A stretch of 64,000 bases of DNA from contig NZ_CP029797.1 in the NCBI RefSeq assembly GCF_003268595.1, positions 889,501 through 953,500 on the forward strand, written 5' to 3'. Position 1 is the first letter of the stretch. Each line of letters begins with the position of its first letter. The notes beneath the pieces are model-generated. The model worked only from the letters and a program-made list of their open reading frames with translations. It did not search any database and was not told where the DNA came from. A program made the position numbers and the translations under genes. Below are positions 18,493 to 26,696 of the stretch, piece by piece. The DNA comes from Paraliobacillus zengyii. GTDB taxonomy: Bacteria > Bacillota > Bacilli > Bacillales > Amphibacillaceae.

Positions 18493-18672
18493 TCATGTGT
18501 ATATGATCTCTATGTACGAAGAAATTAATAAAATCGTAATTAATACATTAATAGTACGAAATACATTTGGTTGTTTTTCATTAGACATTTCCGTCTGTAA
18601 ACATAAACGATATGTCAAGGAATTGAACAAAAATAATATAAATAACGCAAAAGGAACGAAAAAGAATAACAT
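18493..18672 (-). CDS. Small two-helix membrane protein, unknown function
   Basis: 59 residues from the ATG at 18672, which has AAAGGAGG 8 nt upstream; a longer reading from 18720 lacks such a site. Two hydrophobic segments (about 2-19 and 40-57) flank a polar middle with SNEKQPNVFR. No family was recognised. Its position between prsA and the next membrane gene is where B. subtilis has yhaK, but homology cannot be claimed. The frame on the opposite strand at the same place has no ribosome binding site. Confidence 0.6.
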   Translation of the reverse strand: MLFFFVPFALFILFLFNSLTYRLCLQTEMSNEKQPNVFRTINVLITILLISSYIEIIYT

Positions 18673-18748
18673 ACCAAAAACCTCCTTTTTCTTGTATAAC
18701 AACTTTATCAAAAAAAACACGTTTTGAACAGTCTAAAGTATATAACAT

Positions 18749-18782
18749 AAAAAGTGTCTTTCAGTAGAGAAAGACACTTTAG
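18749..18782 (-). terminator. Terminator after DUF3267-like gene
   Basis: Stem AAAGTGTCTTTC / GAAAGACACTTT with a 6-nt loop. Confidence 0.8.
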
Positions 18783-18788
18783 TGATTA

Positions 18789-19325
18789 TTAAACCAAAAT
18801 ATCATAACCTGTTCCATCATTTTCAACCATACATTTTCTAGGTGCGCGGATGAATTTACTTGTATAGATGAAATCGGTATAGGAAATACCAATATTTACT
18901 GATGAGAATATTAGAAAATAAGCAAAGTAATCTATAAAAAGATAACTGGCTATAAGACCTGGTAAAGTTAGTAAAACAGTTGGCGCCAATAACGTGATAA
19001 TAGAAGTTCTTTTAGACATTCTTGCAATAGATAATACAGAAATTATCGGGAATTTCATTTTATTAAATCTAAATTTTAATTTAAACGAACGTTTGGTTAA
19101 TAATAATGGAATGAAATGAACTACTTTATGAATAATAGGTAATAAAGCCAAACCTAGAATTAAAGGGAATATTCCTTGATCTTTTAATGTATACCCTTGA
19201 TGAATGGAAGCAAATGGTAAGAACAAAAAGATAAATGATAATACGCCTACTAAAAATGATAGTAAATAAATTCGATTAATGCCTACTTCTTTCTGCACGT
19301 TTACAGATTTCCAACAATTCATCAT
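18789..19325 (-). CDS. Membrane protein, DUF3267 (putative zincin)-like; YhaJ position
   Basis: 178 residues with four hydrophobic segments (about 20-42, 53-68, 108-130 and 132-150). The motif IIHKVVHF at the second helix resembles the HExxH-like site of DUF3267 proteins, but the Glu is replaced by Lys, so peptidase activity is doubtful. The family assignment is tentative. The position next to prsA corresponds to yhaJ of B. subtilis. The start codon is the first of two adjacent ATGs, 5-8 nt after AGGGGG. Confidence 0.55.
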   Translation of the reverse strand: MMNCWKSVNVQKEVGINRIYLLSFLVGVLSFIFLFLPFASIHQGYTLKDQGIFPLILGLALLPIIHKVVHFIPLLLTKRSFKLKFRFNKMKFPIISVLSIARMSKRTSIITLLAPTVLLTLPGLIASYLFIDYFAYFLIFSSVNIGISYTDFIYTSKFIRAPRKCMVENDGTGYDILV

Positions 19326-19426
19326 GAAGCCCCCTAAAGCTAGTTAAGATAGTCTGAATATATCCTTCAATGACTATAGTATGATTTAGGAGAAAAGGCA
19401 ATAGTTTTCATAAAAAAGTAATACAA

Positions 19427-19459
19427 AAAAGCATAGTTTATGACATTACTATGCCTTTT
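19427..19459 (-). terminator. Terminator after OpcR-like gene
   Basis: Stem around GCATAGT / ACTATGC; on the minus strand it is followed by TTTTTT. Confidence 0.7.
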
Positions 19460-19477
19460 AAAATTATTTTATAAAAA

Positions 19478-19981
19478 TCACTGGTACTTTGTTTCAGGTT
19501 TCATTGATTGAAATGTATCTTTAATAAGTGTTTGAAACGTAATAATGTCAGTAAGTTTTTTTTCTAAAAGGGTGTGAGAATCTGTCACTGACTTTTCCTC
19601 ATTATTATCTTTTTGTATGTCGTGCGCAATTTCTTCTAATGATTGTAGTTGAGTCGATGCGTGATTAATCCATCTATGAATGTAGACATTCATAAATTTA
19701 CGATAAAGATTGGGATCTGTTGTATATAAATCTTTACGTACCCCTTTTTTCCAAACACGCTCTACAAGGTTCAGTTCTAATAATGTGCGAATTCCAGTAC
19801 TAACAGAAGTTTTACTTTTCCCTGATGCTACGCTCATTTCATCAAGAGTCATTGGAGAGTCTTCAATAAATAAGATGGAAAATAAACGCGCTTCAGACGA
19901 AGGTATATCAAACATCTCAATAGTTTTTGTGAATTCATTAATGATCAGCTGTTGCTTGCTTTCCTGTGCATTAATATCCAT
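19478..19981 (-). CDS. GbsR/OpcR-type repressor divergent from opuA
   Basis: 167 residues. Winged-helix domain of the GbsR family (about 25-95: SPMTLDEMSVASGKSKTSVS, then KKGVRKDLYTTD) and a C-terminal helical part. OpcR and GbsR repress compatible-solute uptake or synthesis genes in B. subtilis. This gene is divergent from the opuA operon 334 nt away, and two perfect palindromes lie in between, so it most likely controls that operon and perhaps itself. It is clearly a paralogue of the product of 15330-15884. ATG preceded by GAGGAGG. Confidence 0.85.
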   Translation of the reverse strand: MDINAQESKQQLIINEFTKTIEMFDIPSSEARLFSILFIEDSPMTLDEMSVASGKSKTSVSTGIRTLLELNLVERVWKKGVRKDLYTTDPNLYRKFMNVYIHRWINHASTQLQSLEEIAHDIQKDNNEEKSVTDSHTLLEKKLTDIITFQTLIKDTFQSMKPETKYQ

Positions 19982-20106
19982 AGTACCTCCTCTAAAATAA
20001 GAAGCTACACTAAGATTACACTAAAAGATAAAGGAATGGAAATAGGTGTTTCAGGAGATAATAGCAGTAAAATGGAGAAAAGGTAAGTAAATATTGATAC
20101 AACTTT

Positions 20107-20137
20107 GTACAGTTGAAACTGTACGTAAAATACGTAC
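20107..20137. promoter_or_regulatory. Two adjoining palindromes, candidate operator in the opcR-opuA intergenic region
   Basis: GTACAGTT-GA-AACTGTAC (20107-20124) is a perfect 8-bp inverted repeat. It shares its last four bases with a second perfect inverted repeat, GTACGTA-AAA-TACGTAC (20121-20137). The pair lies about mid-way in the 333-nt intergenic region, about 20 nt upstream of the best opuA promoter candidate and overlapping a weaker one (TTTGTA-16-TAAAAT). The GbsR-like neighbour is the obvious candidate ligand. Confidence 0.55.
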
Positions 20138-20158
20138 GAAATTAATGGTATTTATCGT

Positions 20159-20188
20159 TTGAATTTTATATCTTAAAAAGGATATAGT
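20159..20188 (+). promoter_or_regulatory. Candidate sigma-A promoter of opuA
   Basis: TTGAAT (20159-20164), 18-nt spacer, TATAGT (20183-20188); start site near 20195, leaving a leader of about 120 nt. Nothing else definite was recognised in the rest of the 19982-20314 gap. Confidence 0.45.
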
Positions 20189-20314
20189 ATTAAGGTAGCA
20201 TATTATGCTCGGAAATGTGCAGTATACAAATACAACTATAAAATGTTCAAATGTGGTTTGGATAGTCATAGTTAAAGGGTACTGTTAATTAATAAGTAAA
20301 AAGAGGTGAATGTA

Positions 20315-21514
20315 ATGCCGGTTATATCAGTAGAAGGCTTATCCAAAGTTTTTGGTAAAAATGCGAAAGAATCATTAAAGCTTTTAGATGATGGTAAGTC
20401 AAAAGATGAAATCTTAAAACAAACTGGTGATACAGTTGGGGTTAATCGGGTTTCCTTTGATGTGGAAGCTGGAGAGGTTTTTGTTATTATGGGTTTATCT
20501 GGAAGTGGTAAATCTACATTAGTAAGATTAATTAATCGTTTGATTGAACCTACTGAAGGAAGTGTATTGGTAGACGGTGAGAATTTAGCAACAATGAATA
20601 AAGACGATCTTCGTCGAGTTAGACGTGAGAAATTAAGTATGGTATTCCAAAGTTTCGGTTTATTTCCTCATAGAACTATATTAGAGAATGCTGAATTTGG
20701 TTTGGAAATACAAGGTATAGACAAAGAGGTAAGAAAAAAGAAGGCAAAAGAAGCGTTAGAAATGGTTGGCTTAGGTAATTATATCAATCAATTACCAGAG
20801 CAATTATCAGGTGGTATGCAACAACGCGTTGGTTTAGCTAGGGCGCTTGCAAATGATCCAACTGTACTATTAATGGATGAAGCATTTTCAGCATTAGACC
20901 CATTAATTCGTAAAGATATGCAGGATGAGTTATTAGAGTTACAAGAATCAATGCAAAAAACAATTTTGTTCATTACACACGATTTAGATGAGGCATTACG
21001 TATTGGTGATCGTATCGCTTTAATGAAAGATGGTGTAATTGTACAGATTGGTACACCAGAAGAAATTCTGATGAACCCTGCTAATGATTACGTAGAACGA
21101 TTTGTTGAAGATGTAGATCGTTCAAAAGTATTAACTGCTGAACATATTATGAAACGTCCAGAGACAATAAATATAGAAAAGCATGGACCGCGTGTTGCGT
21201 TAGAACGTATGCGTGAAGAAGGACTTTCTAGTATTTATGTAATTGATGGTAAACGTACTTTAAAAGGTTATGTTACCGCTGATGATGCCTCTGAAGCTCG
21301 TAAAAACGAGGTTAGAGACATTAAAGAAATTTTGAAGACAGATGTTCCAACAGTAACAAAAGATACACCGTTACATGATATTTTCGAGATTATCCACAAT
21401 TCACCAGTTCCTATTGCTGTGGTAGAAAATGAAAAGTTACTTGGGATTATTGTAAGAGGTGCTGTTATAGCAGCATTAGTAAGTGATAGTGAGGTGAATT
21501 TAGAAAATGCTTGA
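20315..21514 (+). CDS. opuAA: Glycine betaine ABC transporter ATP-binding protein
   Basis: 399 residues from ATG 20315; the GTG at 20306 belongs to the AGAGGTGA ribosome binding site. Walker [10 protein letters not shown] (about 58-66), signature LSGGMQQR, Walker [14 protein letters not shown]-loop THDLDEA, then two C-terminal CBS domains (about 280-395), which in OpuA sense ionic strength or cyclic-di-AMP. Energises uptake of glycine betaine (and related osmoprotectants). The next gene overlaps it by 8 nt. The gene set opuAA-AB-AC is complete. Confidence 0.95.
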   Translation: MPVISVEGLSKVFGKNAKESLKLLDDGKSKDEILKQTGDTVGVNRVSFDVEAGEVFVIMGLSGSGKSTLVRLINRLIEPTEGSVLVDGENLATMNKDDLRRVRREKLSMVFQSFGLFPHRTILENAEFGLEIQGIDKEVRKKKAKEALEMVGLGNYINQLPEQLSGGMQQRVGLARALANDPTVLLMDEAFSALDPLIRKDMQDELLELQESMQKTILFITHDLDEALRIGDRIALMKDGVIVQIGTPEEILMNPANDYVERFVEDVDRSKVLTAEHIMKRPETINIEKHGPRVALERMREEGLSSIYVIDGKRTLKGYVTADDASEARKNEVRDIKEILKTDVPTVTKDTPLHDIFEIIHNSPVPIAVVENEKLLGIIVRGAVIAALVSDSEVNLENA

Positions 21515-22340
21515 TTTTATTTCAAAAATACCAATAGCCGAGGGAGTTAGTTCATTTACTGACTGGCTTACAAACACATTTGCGTTCCTATTTGATCCAA
21601 TAAAAAACCAGTTTGGTGATTTTATGGAGTTGGTTGCAGATAGTTTAGCTGCTGTTCCCCCAATTATAGTTATCTTAATCGTTGCTATTTTAGCATTTTT
21701 CGTTACTGGAAAAAAATATGGTTTAGCTGTATTTTCTATTGTAGGTTTGTGGTTAGTATATAACCAAGGCTTATGGGAAGAGTTAATGTATACTTTCTCC
21801 TTAGTTTTAATAGCAAGTGTATTATCGATTGTCATTGGTGTTCCAATTGGAATTCTAATGTCTAAAAGTAAGATTGCAGAAACAATTATTGAACCAATTC
21901 TTGATTTCATGCAGACAATGCCGGCATTTGTATACTTAATTCCTGCGGTTGCATTCTTTAGTATTGGAATGGTCCCAGGTATCTTTGCATCATTAATATT
22001 TGCTACACCACCGACAGTTCGTTTTACGAATCTAGGTATTAGACAAGTTTCTAAAGAATTGGTTGAAGCATCTGATGCATTTGGTAGTACTGGTTCGCAA
22101 AAGTTATTTAAAGTTGAACTGCCGATGGCAAGAGGAACGATTATGGCTGGGATTAACCAAACAGTTATGTTATCCTTGTCAATGGTTGTTATAGCATCGA
22201 TGATTGGTGCTCCAGGTTTAGGTCGTGAAGTATTATCTTCACTTCAACGTGCTCAAGTAGGTACTGGTTTTGTTGCTGGTATCGGAATAGTTATTTTAGC
22301 AATTATTATTGATCGCTTTACTCAAAACTTGAATAAGTAA
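21507..22340 (+). CDS. opuAB: Glycine betaine ABC transporter permease
   Basis: 277 residues, ATG 21507 behind AGGTGA (21491-21496). About seven to eight membrane helices; the binding-protein-dependent transport motif [20 protein letters not shown] (about 190-209) is the coupling loop that contacts OpuAA. No fused binding domain is present, so this is the B. subtilis OpuAB form, not the fused type of lactic acid bacteria. It begins inside the opuAA stop region, which implies translational coupling. Confidence 0.95.
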   Translation: MLDFISKIPIAEGVSSFTDWLTNTFAFLFDPIKNQFGDFMELVADSLAAVPPIIVILIVAILAFFVTGKKYGLAVFSIVGLWLVYNQGLWEELMYTFSLVLIASVLSIVIGVPIGILMSKSKIAETIIEPILDFMQTMPAFVYLIPAVAFFSIGMVPGIFASLIFATPPTVRFTNLGIRQVSKELVEASDAFGSTGSQKLFKVELPMARGTIMAGINQTVMLSLSMVVIASMIGAPGLGREVLSSLQRAQVGTGFVAGIGIVILAIIIDRFTQNLNK

Positions 22341-22423
22341 AGTAAAATAAGGTAGTTGGATCACTTTTCATTTTGAAGAGTTTACCATAAAAATATACAT
22401 TAAGGAAAAGGGGATTTTAGAAT

Positions 22424-23344
22424 ATGTTTAAATTAACATGGAAACATTTAGGCTTAGCACTTGTACTTATGCTTTCGTTAGTACTAGCTGCATGTGGCGG
22501 CGAAGAAGATGAAGAAACTACTGAAGATAGTGGTGATACAGAAGAAGCAACTGGTGCTGATTTAGGTAATGAAGAACTTGAATTAGTTTATGTAGAGTGG
22601 GATTCTGAAGTTGCATCTACAAACGTAATTGCACAAGTATTAGAATCACAAGGTTATGATGTCGATGTTACACCGATTGATAATGCAGTAATGTGGCAGT
22701 CAGTAGCTTCTGGCGATGCTGATGGTATGGTAGCTGCATGGTTACCTGCAACACACGGTGATTTATTTGATGAATTTGGTGATCAAGTAGAACAATTAGG
22801 TCCGAATTTAGAAGGCGCTAAAATTGGTTTAGTAGTACCTGAGTACATGGACATTTCTTCTATTGGTGAACTTGCTGATGTTGAAGGTCTTGACAATACA
22901 ATTACTGGTATTGAGCCTGGTGCTGGTGTAGTGCAAGCTGCAGAAACATCAGTTGAAGATTATGCTTTAGATGGTTGGGAAGTTCAAACATCTTCTAGTG
23001 GTGCAATGGCAACTGCTTTAGGTGAAGCGGTAGATAATGAAGAACCGATCGTAGTAACTGGTTGGACACCACACTGGATGTTTGCTGCATATGACCTTAA
23101 GTATCTAGAAGATCCTGAAGAGTCATTTGGTGGAGCAGAAACAATTGAAACAATGGTACGTCAAGGACTAGAAGAAGACAGTCCTGCAGCATATCAAATT
23201 CTTGATCAGTTTAACTGGGAAGCTTCTGATATGGAAGAAGTAATGTTAGAGGTTTATAATGGTACGGATATTGAAGAAGCAGCAGCTAACTGGATTGAAG
23301 CTAATCCAGATAAAGTTGACGAATGGGTTGCTGGCTTAGAATAA
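22424..23344 (+). CDS. opuAC: Glycine betaine-binding lipoprotein, lobe order permuted relative to B. subtilis OpuAC
   Basis: 306 residues; signal peptide with lipobox LAAC, then a strongly acidic linker. The ligand-binding Trp motifs of OpuAC are all present: VEWDSEVAS (about 55), AAWLPATHG (about 105) and TGWTPHWMF (about 210). Their order is WDSE - WLPATH - TGIEPGAG - GWTPHW, whereas B. subtilis OpuAC and the next protein here read TGIEPGAG - GWTPHW - WDSE - WLPATH. So the two lobes are swapped (circular permutation). It is 83 nt after opuAB and followed by a terminator. Function as the betaine receptor is well supported. Confidence 0.93.
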   Translation: MFKLTWKHLGLALVLMLSLVLAACGGEEDEETTEDSGDTEEATGADLGNEELELVYVEWDSEVASTNVIAQVLESQGYDVDVTPIDNAVMWQSVASGDADGMVAAWLPATHGDLFDEFGDQVEQLGPNLEGAKIGLVVPEYMDISSIGELADVEGLDNTITGIEPGAGVVQAAETSVEDYALDGWEVQTSSSGAMATALGEAVDNEEPIVVTGWTPHWMFAAYDLKYLEDPEESFGGAETIETMVRQGLEEDSPAAYQILDQFNWEASDMEEVMLEVYNGTDIEEAAANWIEANPDKVDEWVAGLE

Positions 23345-23363
23345 TAACTACATTTCGTTTTAT

Positions 23364-23408
23364 AAAGAGCTATCTTTTCATACTAAAGATAGCTCTTTAT
23401 TTTTTTTG
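23364..23408 (+). terminator. Terminator after opuAC
   Basis: Stem AAAGAGCTATCTTT / AAAGATAGCTCTTT followed by a run of T that reaches almost to the next ribosome binding site. It may separate or only attenuate expression of the second binding protein. Confidence 0.8.
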
Positions 23409-23425
23409 GAAAGGAATTGCTAAAA

Positions 23426-24316
23426 ATGATAAAACGAAATTACGTTGTTGGAATGTTAATATTATTGCTCCTTTTCATAACTGCTTGTGGGGAAGATGAG
23501 CAACAAGAACAAACAGTTGGAGAAAAATTGGATTACACGATTACGGGTATTGAACCTGGCGCTGGTGCAACATCATTAGCAAGAGAAGCTTTAGAAGATT
23601 ATGATAATCTCGCTGGATACACGTTAGAAGAAGCATCAACTGCAGCAATGGTAACAGCTTTAGGATCAGCAATTGATAATGAGGAACCAATCGTTGTAAC
23701 AGGATGGACACCACATTGGAAATTCGCGAAGTATGATTTAAAATTCTTAGAGGATCCAGAAGGTAGTTTCGGTGGTGCAGAAAATATTAATACAATAACG
23801 CGTCTTGGTCTTGAAGAAGAGATGCCCGAAGCCTACAGCATTTTAGATAATTTTATGTGGACAACAGATGATATGGAACAAGTTATGTTACTTACCCAAG
23901 ATGAAAATCTTTCATTTGAAGAAGCTGCAAAACAGTGGATTGGGGAAAATGAAGCTTTAGTTGCGAATTGGACAGATGGAGTAGAAGAGGTTGATGGAAC
24001 TAAGATTGAGATTGTATCAACTCCTTGGGATACTGAGCGGGCATCTACAGCTGTTATTGTAGAAGTTTTAACGAGACAAGGCTATGAAGTAACGGATACA
24101 CCTGTTGATCCATCTGTTATGTTCCAAGCAGTTGCGAGTAATGATGCTGATGCATCTGTTGCCCCGTGGTTACCTGCAACACACGGTGCCTTTTATGAGC
24201 AATATAAAGATGATATTGTAGATTTAGGTGAGAATCTTCAAGGTGCAAAAATTGGTATGGTGGTACCGACATATATGGATATTGACTCCATCGCAGATTT
24301 AGATCCTGCTAAATAA
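23426..24316 (+). CDS. Second glycine betaine-type binding lipoprotein, canonical OpuAC lobe order
   Basis: 296 residues from ATG 23426 (AAAGGA about 10 nt upstream); lipobox ITAC. Lobe I comes first (TGIEPGAG about 37, GWTPHWKF about 95), then lobe II (TPWDTERAS about 200, APWLPATHG about 248). All three Trp positions of the betaine cage are kept. Relative to the preceding gene the halves are in reverse order, although matching halves are plainly homologous. No further permease follows, so it probably supplies the same OpuA translocator with a second receptor, perhaps with a different affinity or substrate. That role is inference. Confidence 0.88.
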   Translation: MIKRNYVVGMLILLLLFITACGEDEQQEQTVGEKLDYTITGIEPGAGATSLAREALEDYDNLAGYTLEEASTAAMVTALGSAIDNEEPIVVTGWTPHWKFAKYDLKFLEDPEGSFGGAENINTITRLGLEEEMPEAYSILDNFMWTTDDMEQVMLLTQDENLSFEEAAKQWIGENEALVANWTDGVEEVDGTKIEIVSTPWDTERASTAVIVEVLTRQGYEVTDTPVDPSVMFQAVASNDADASVAPWLPATHGAFYEQYKDDIVDLGENLQGAKIGMVVPTYMDIDSIADLDPAK

Positions 24317-24321
24317 TAAGT

Positions 24322-24360
24322 AAAAAAACTTGCCCTAGAAACTAGTAGGGCAAGTTTTTT
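24322..24360. terminator. Bidirectional terminator between second binding protein and yhaH
   Basis: Stem AAAAAACTTGCCCT with its complement, A-run and T-run on either side. Confidence 0.85.
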
Positions 24361-24721
24361 ATGCGCGTTTGCTTGTTTGATCTTCTAACTCTTTTAGTCG
24401 TTCTTCAATTTGACCTAGATATTTTTGGATATTTTTTTGATGTGGCTCAATTGTATTCTTCCAACTTTCAATCGAGTTCTTTACATCATTCGATAATTCT
24501 TTAATTAGGGCTGCGCCTTCTTTAGAAGTATTTGCAATCTGTTCCGTTAACAGTTTCCCATCATCTTTAATTCGATCGAGTGAATGTACGATATCATCAC
24601 TACGCGTTTTAACATCTTCACGTAATTCTTTACCTGATTTTGGCGCGCTCAATAGTGTGGCAGCTGCACTAACAACCCCACCTGCTAAAAATCCGAATAA
24701 TAATGCTTTACCATTTGCCAT
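24359..24721 (-). CDS. yhaH: YtxH-domain protein YhaH
   Basis: 120 residues. A short hydrophobic N-terminus with GFLAGGVVSAAATLLSAPKSG (about 10-30) is the YtxH signature, followed by a long amphipathic helix region with Lys/Glu/Asp. Such proteins are small, stress- or growth-phase-linked surface-of-membrane proteins in Firmicutes; the molecular role is unknown. Its place before the tryptophan transporter gene matches yhaH-yhaG of B. subtilis. A TATAAT and AAAGGAGTG lie upstream. Confidence 0.88.
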   Translation of the reverse strand: MANGKALLFGFLAGGVVSAAATLLSAPKSGKELREDVKTRSDDIVHSLDRIKDDGKLLTEQIANTSKEGAALIKELSNDVKNSIESWKNTIEPHQKNIQKYLGQIEERLKELEDQTSKRA

Positions 24722-24810
24722 CGCTTACACTCCTTTCCCTTATATTATACTACTTTCTCTTCTTTTATCAGCTTCAAACATAAAAAAAGAATATTTTTTT
24801 TATATAAAGT

Positions 24811-24847
24811 AAAAAGTGCCTTCATATTTTTTATGAAAGCACTTTTA
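24811..24847 (-). terminator. Terminator after trpP
   Basis: Imperfect stem AAAAGTGCCTTCATA with its complement between yhaH and trpP. Confidence 0.75.
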
Positions 24848-24856
24848 TAAGATGTA

Positions 24857-25372
24857 TCAAACAGTAGATATTTGAGAACGTTTCATAATTTTTTGTAAAA
24901 TAGGATATAAAATGATAGTTAAGACAGTATTAATAACTATCGTTGGTAAGACAACTGTTACGAATAGTACGGAAAATGTACCTGGCATTTGTCCGAGTAC
25001 AAATATTGCCATAGTTAAAAATATAGTTCCACTTACAGCGGTACCAATCGCTACTAAAACAGGTGCAGTTATATTTTTGTTTACTTTGCTAGGTATTAAC
25101 AATAATAAAACAAAGAATATGAGTGCTGTAATCGGTTTATCTACTAAATTAGAAATTTGTCCGCCTGGAGCATTTGTCGTCATTGCTGAAATAATTCCAG
25201 TAGCAATTGCTAATAAGAAGACATATTGGACCTTTGGAAATAATATGATACCTAAGAACATCATGGTGAGCATGATATCTGGCTTGACCCCAAAAATTGG
25301 TGGTGAAACGATGTGTAGTACAGCGCCAATTGCAATAAATAAAGATAATAAAACTAATACTTTTGTCTTCAT
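24857..25372 (-). CDS. trpP: Tryptophan transporter TrpP (YhaG)
   Basis: 171 residues, about five hydrophobic helices, matching TrpP of B. subtilis (172 residues) in length and in the N-terminal pattern LSLFIAIGAVLHIVSPPIFG with a VKPDIMLTMMFLGI stretch after it. TrpP is the tryptophan uptake protein whose translation B. subtilis shuts off with TRAP. The start is the ATG at 25372, behind AGGAGAG; the reading from 25393 begins upstream of that site. Six regularly spaced (G/U)AG triplets overlap the ribosome binding site, which itself supports the identification. Confidence 0.9.
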   Translation of the reverse strand: MKTKVLVLLSLFIAIGAVLHIVSPPIFGVKPDIMLTMMFLGIILFPKVQYVFLLAIATGIISAMTTNAPGGQISNLVDKPITALIFFVLLLLIPSKVNKNITAPVLVAIGTAVSGTIFLTMAIFVLGQMPGTFSVLFVTVVLPTIVINTVLTIILYPILQKIMKRSQISTV

Positions 25373-25378
25373 ACATTT

Positions 25379-25406
25379 CTCTCCTCTGCTCAACTAAGCT
25401 AAACTA
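25379..25406 (-). promoter_or_regulatory. TRAP-binding site overlapping the trpP ribosome binding site
   Basis: On the minus strand the mRNA reads UAG-uu-UAG-cu-UAG-uu-GAG-ca-GAG-ga-GAG: six (G/U)AG triplets, each separated by exactly two nucleotides. A further GAG lies 8 nt upstream. The last triplets contain the GGAG of the ribosome binding site. The 5-nt period is that required by the 11-subunit TRAP ring, so tryptophan-loaded TRAP should block trpP translation, as in B. subtilis. Confidence 0.88.
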
Positions 25407-25552
25407 TTATATTACTCCCAGTCGTGCACTATTGCCGAATGCGAAGTATCTAATTATTATAACAAATCTAGTATTGAATAAACAGATTAAATTTACGTTC
25501 TTTCGCGAAATTGTTCCTTTTACTATTCGAACTTGATAAAAACTTAGACTTT

Positions 25553-26005
25553 ATTACCCGCTACGCTCCACAAGTAAAATGGGCTCGCTTTCCGTGGGCA
25601 AGGCTTCAGCTAACTCGGATAAGCAAAAGTCGCTTTCCGAGTGGATCTTCAACTTGTGGGATTGCAATTACTCATCCCACCCTAAAACATTTGCTGTTCC
25701 CGCAGGAGTGTCATCCGTTTTCTTCCTTCGCTGGACAGAACAAATATAATACAAAATACGATATCTACTGGCTCCGAAATTTTTAATACGCTTATGATAG
25801 TGTTTAGTTAGAATATCATAAAAGGCCTGTTATCGTTGATGAAGCAAATTCATCAATAAACATATCACCGACTAGCGATAAAATATACGACGACTCCTGC
25901 AGGAACAGCGCGATCTGAAGATCCACTTCGTAAAGTGCTTTTTCTTTACGAAGTTAGCTGAAGACGTGCCTGCGGAAAGCGTCGTGTATTTTTAGAGCGA
26001 GTAGT
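25553..26005. repeat. Paired palindrome locus B (elements B1 and B2)
   Basis: B1 (about 25570-25733) carries the CTTTCCGTGGGCA box, inner hairpin, side hairpin with loop TGCAATTACTC, and CCCGCAGGAGTG box. B2 (25881-25991) is a shorter convergent element with arms AAATATACGACG / CGTCGTGTATTT and no side hairpin. B1 arms have decayed on the right. The 148-nt spacer shares blocks (CTACTGG, AAATTTTTAAT, CGCTTATGA) with the spacers of loci C and D. The locus lies between trpP and hit, both on the minus strand. Confidence 0.8.
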
Positions 26006-26164
26006 AGATGGTAATTCAGAAGCAATTTTTAAGAGTGTAGAGTAGTTATTTGAGGGTGATATCTAATTTAAATACTATTCAGTTCAATTCGGTCTTTATC
26101 TCTTGGGGAAATCTTACACGCTTGTGGTCAGGAACTTCGTCGTATTAATAGAAAGAATTAGATA

Positions 26165-26195
26165 ATAAAAATACACCTGAATCAATTCAGATGCA
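26165..26195 (-). terminator. Terminator after hit
   Basis: Minus-strand stem CATCTGAAT / ATTCAGGTG followed by TATTTTTAT. Confidence 0.6.
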
Positions 26196-26204
26196 TTCCT
26201 ATAA

Positions 26205-26630
26205 TTAAATATTACTGTTTATATCTTGTGAGATTGCAATAAGATCATCTTGGCTATAAGCATCACCGTTTGTTTTCCAAACCGGGTTAAAGCCGTCGTC
26301 TTTTCCATACCGTGGAATTAAATGCATATGTAAGTGAAAGACGGACTGGCCTGCAGCTTCACCGGTATTACTGAGCATATTAATGCCAAGCGGATGAAAG
26401 GTCTCTTTAATAGCCTTTGCGATTTTAGGTACACGAGCAAATAGGTCGCCTGCAATCTCATCTGAAGTTTCATAAATATCTTTTGTGTGTGTTTTAGGAA
26501 TTACTAGGGTGTGGCCTTTTGTAACCTGACCTAAGTCTAGAAAGGCGTATACAACATCATCTTCATACACTTTAGAAGAAGGAATCTCTCCTGCAATTAT
26601 TTTACAAAATATACAATCAGTATGTTCCAT
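26205..26630 (-). CDS. hit: HIT-family nucleotide-binding protein
   Basis: 141 residues from ATG 26630 (AAAGGAG and GAGG both lie within 6-14 nt upstream); the longer frame to 26708 has no site. N-terminal CIFCKIIAGEIPSSKVYEDD and the active-site histidine triad HLHMHLIPR (about 98-106) define the HINT/HIT hydrolase family, which cleaves nucleoside phosphoramidates or dinucleotides. The location next to ecsA is conserved in bacilli. Physiological substrate unknown. Confidence 0.95.
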   Translation of the reverse strand: MEHTDCIFCKIIAGEIPSSKVYEDDVVYAFLDLGQVTKGHTLVIPKTHTKDIYETSDEIAGDLFARVPKIAKAIKETFHPLGINMLSNTGEAAGQSVFHLHMHLIPRYGKDDGFNPVWKTNGDAYSQDDLIAISQDINSNI

Positions 26631-26696
26631 TATATCCTCAGCTCCTTTTTTTGAATTGATCTTTATTTTATCATTGTAAAGAGGAGAATAGCAAAA

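Noticed and set aside
18497..18727. Plus-strand frame of 76 codons opposite the small membrane gene
   Set aside because: No ribosome binding site and Lys/Asn-rich low-complexity content; the minus-strand frame has AAAGGAGG at the right distance and two clear membrane helices.
20107..20124. Possible sigma-W promoter (TGAAAC ... CGTA) within the opcR-opuA gap
   Set aside because: The spacer would be only 13 nt instead of 16-17.
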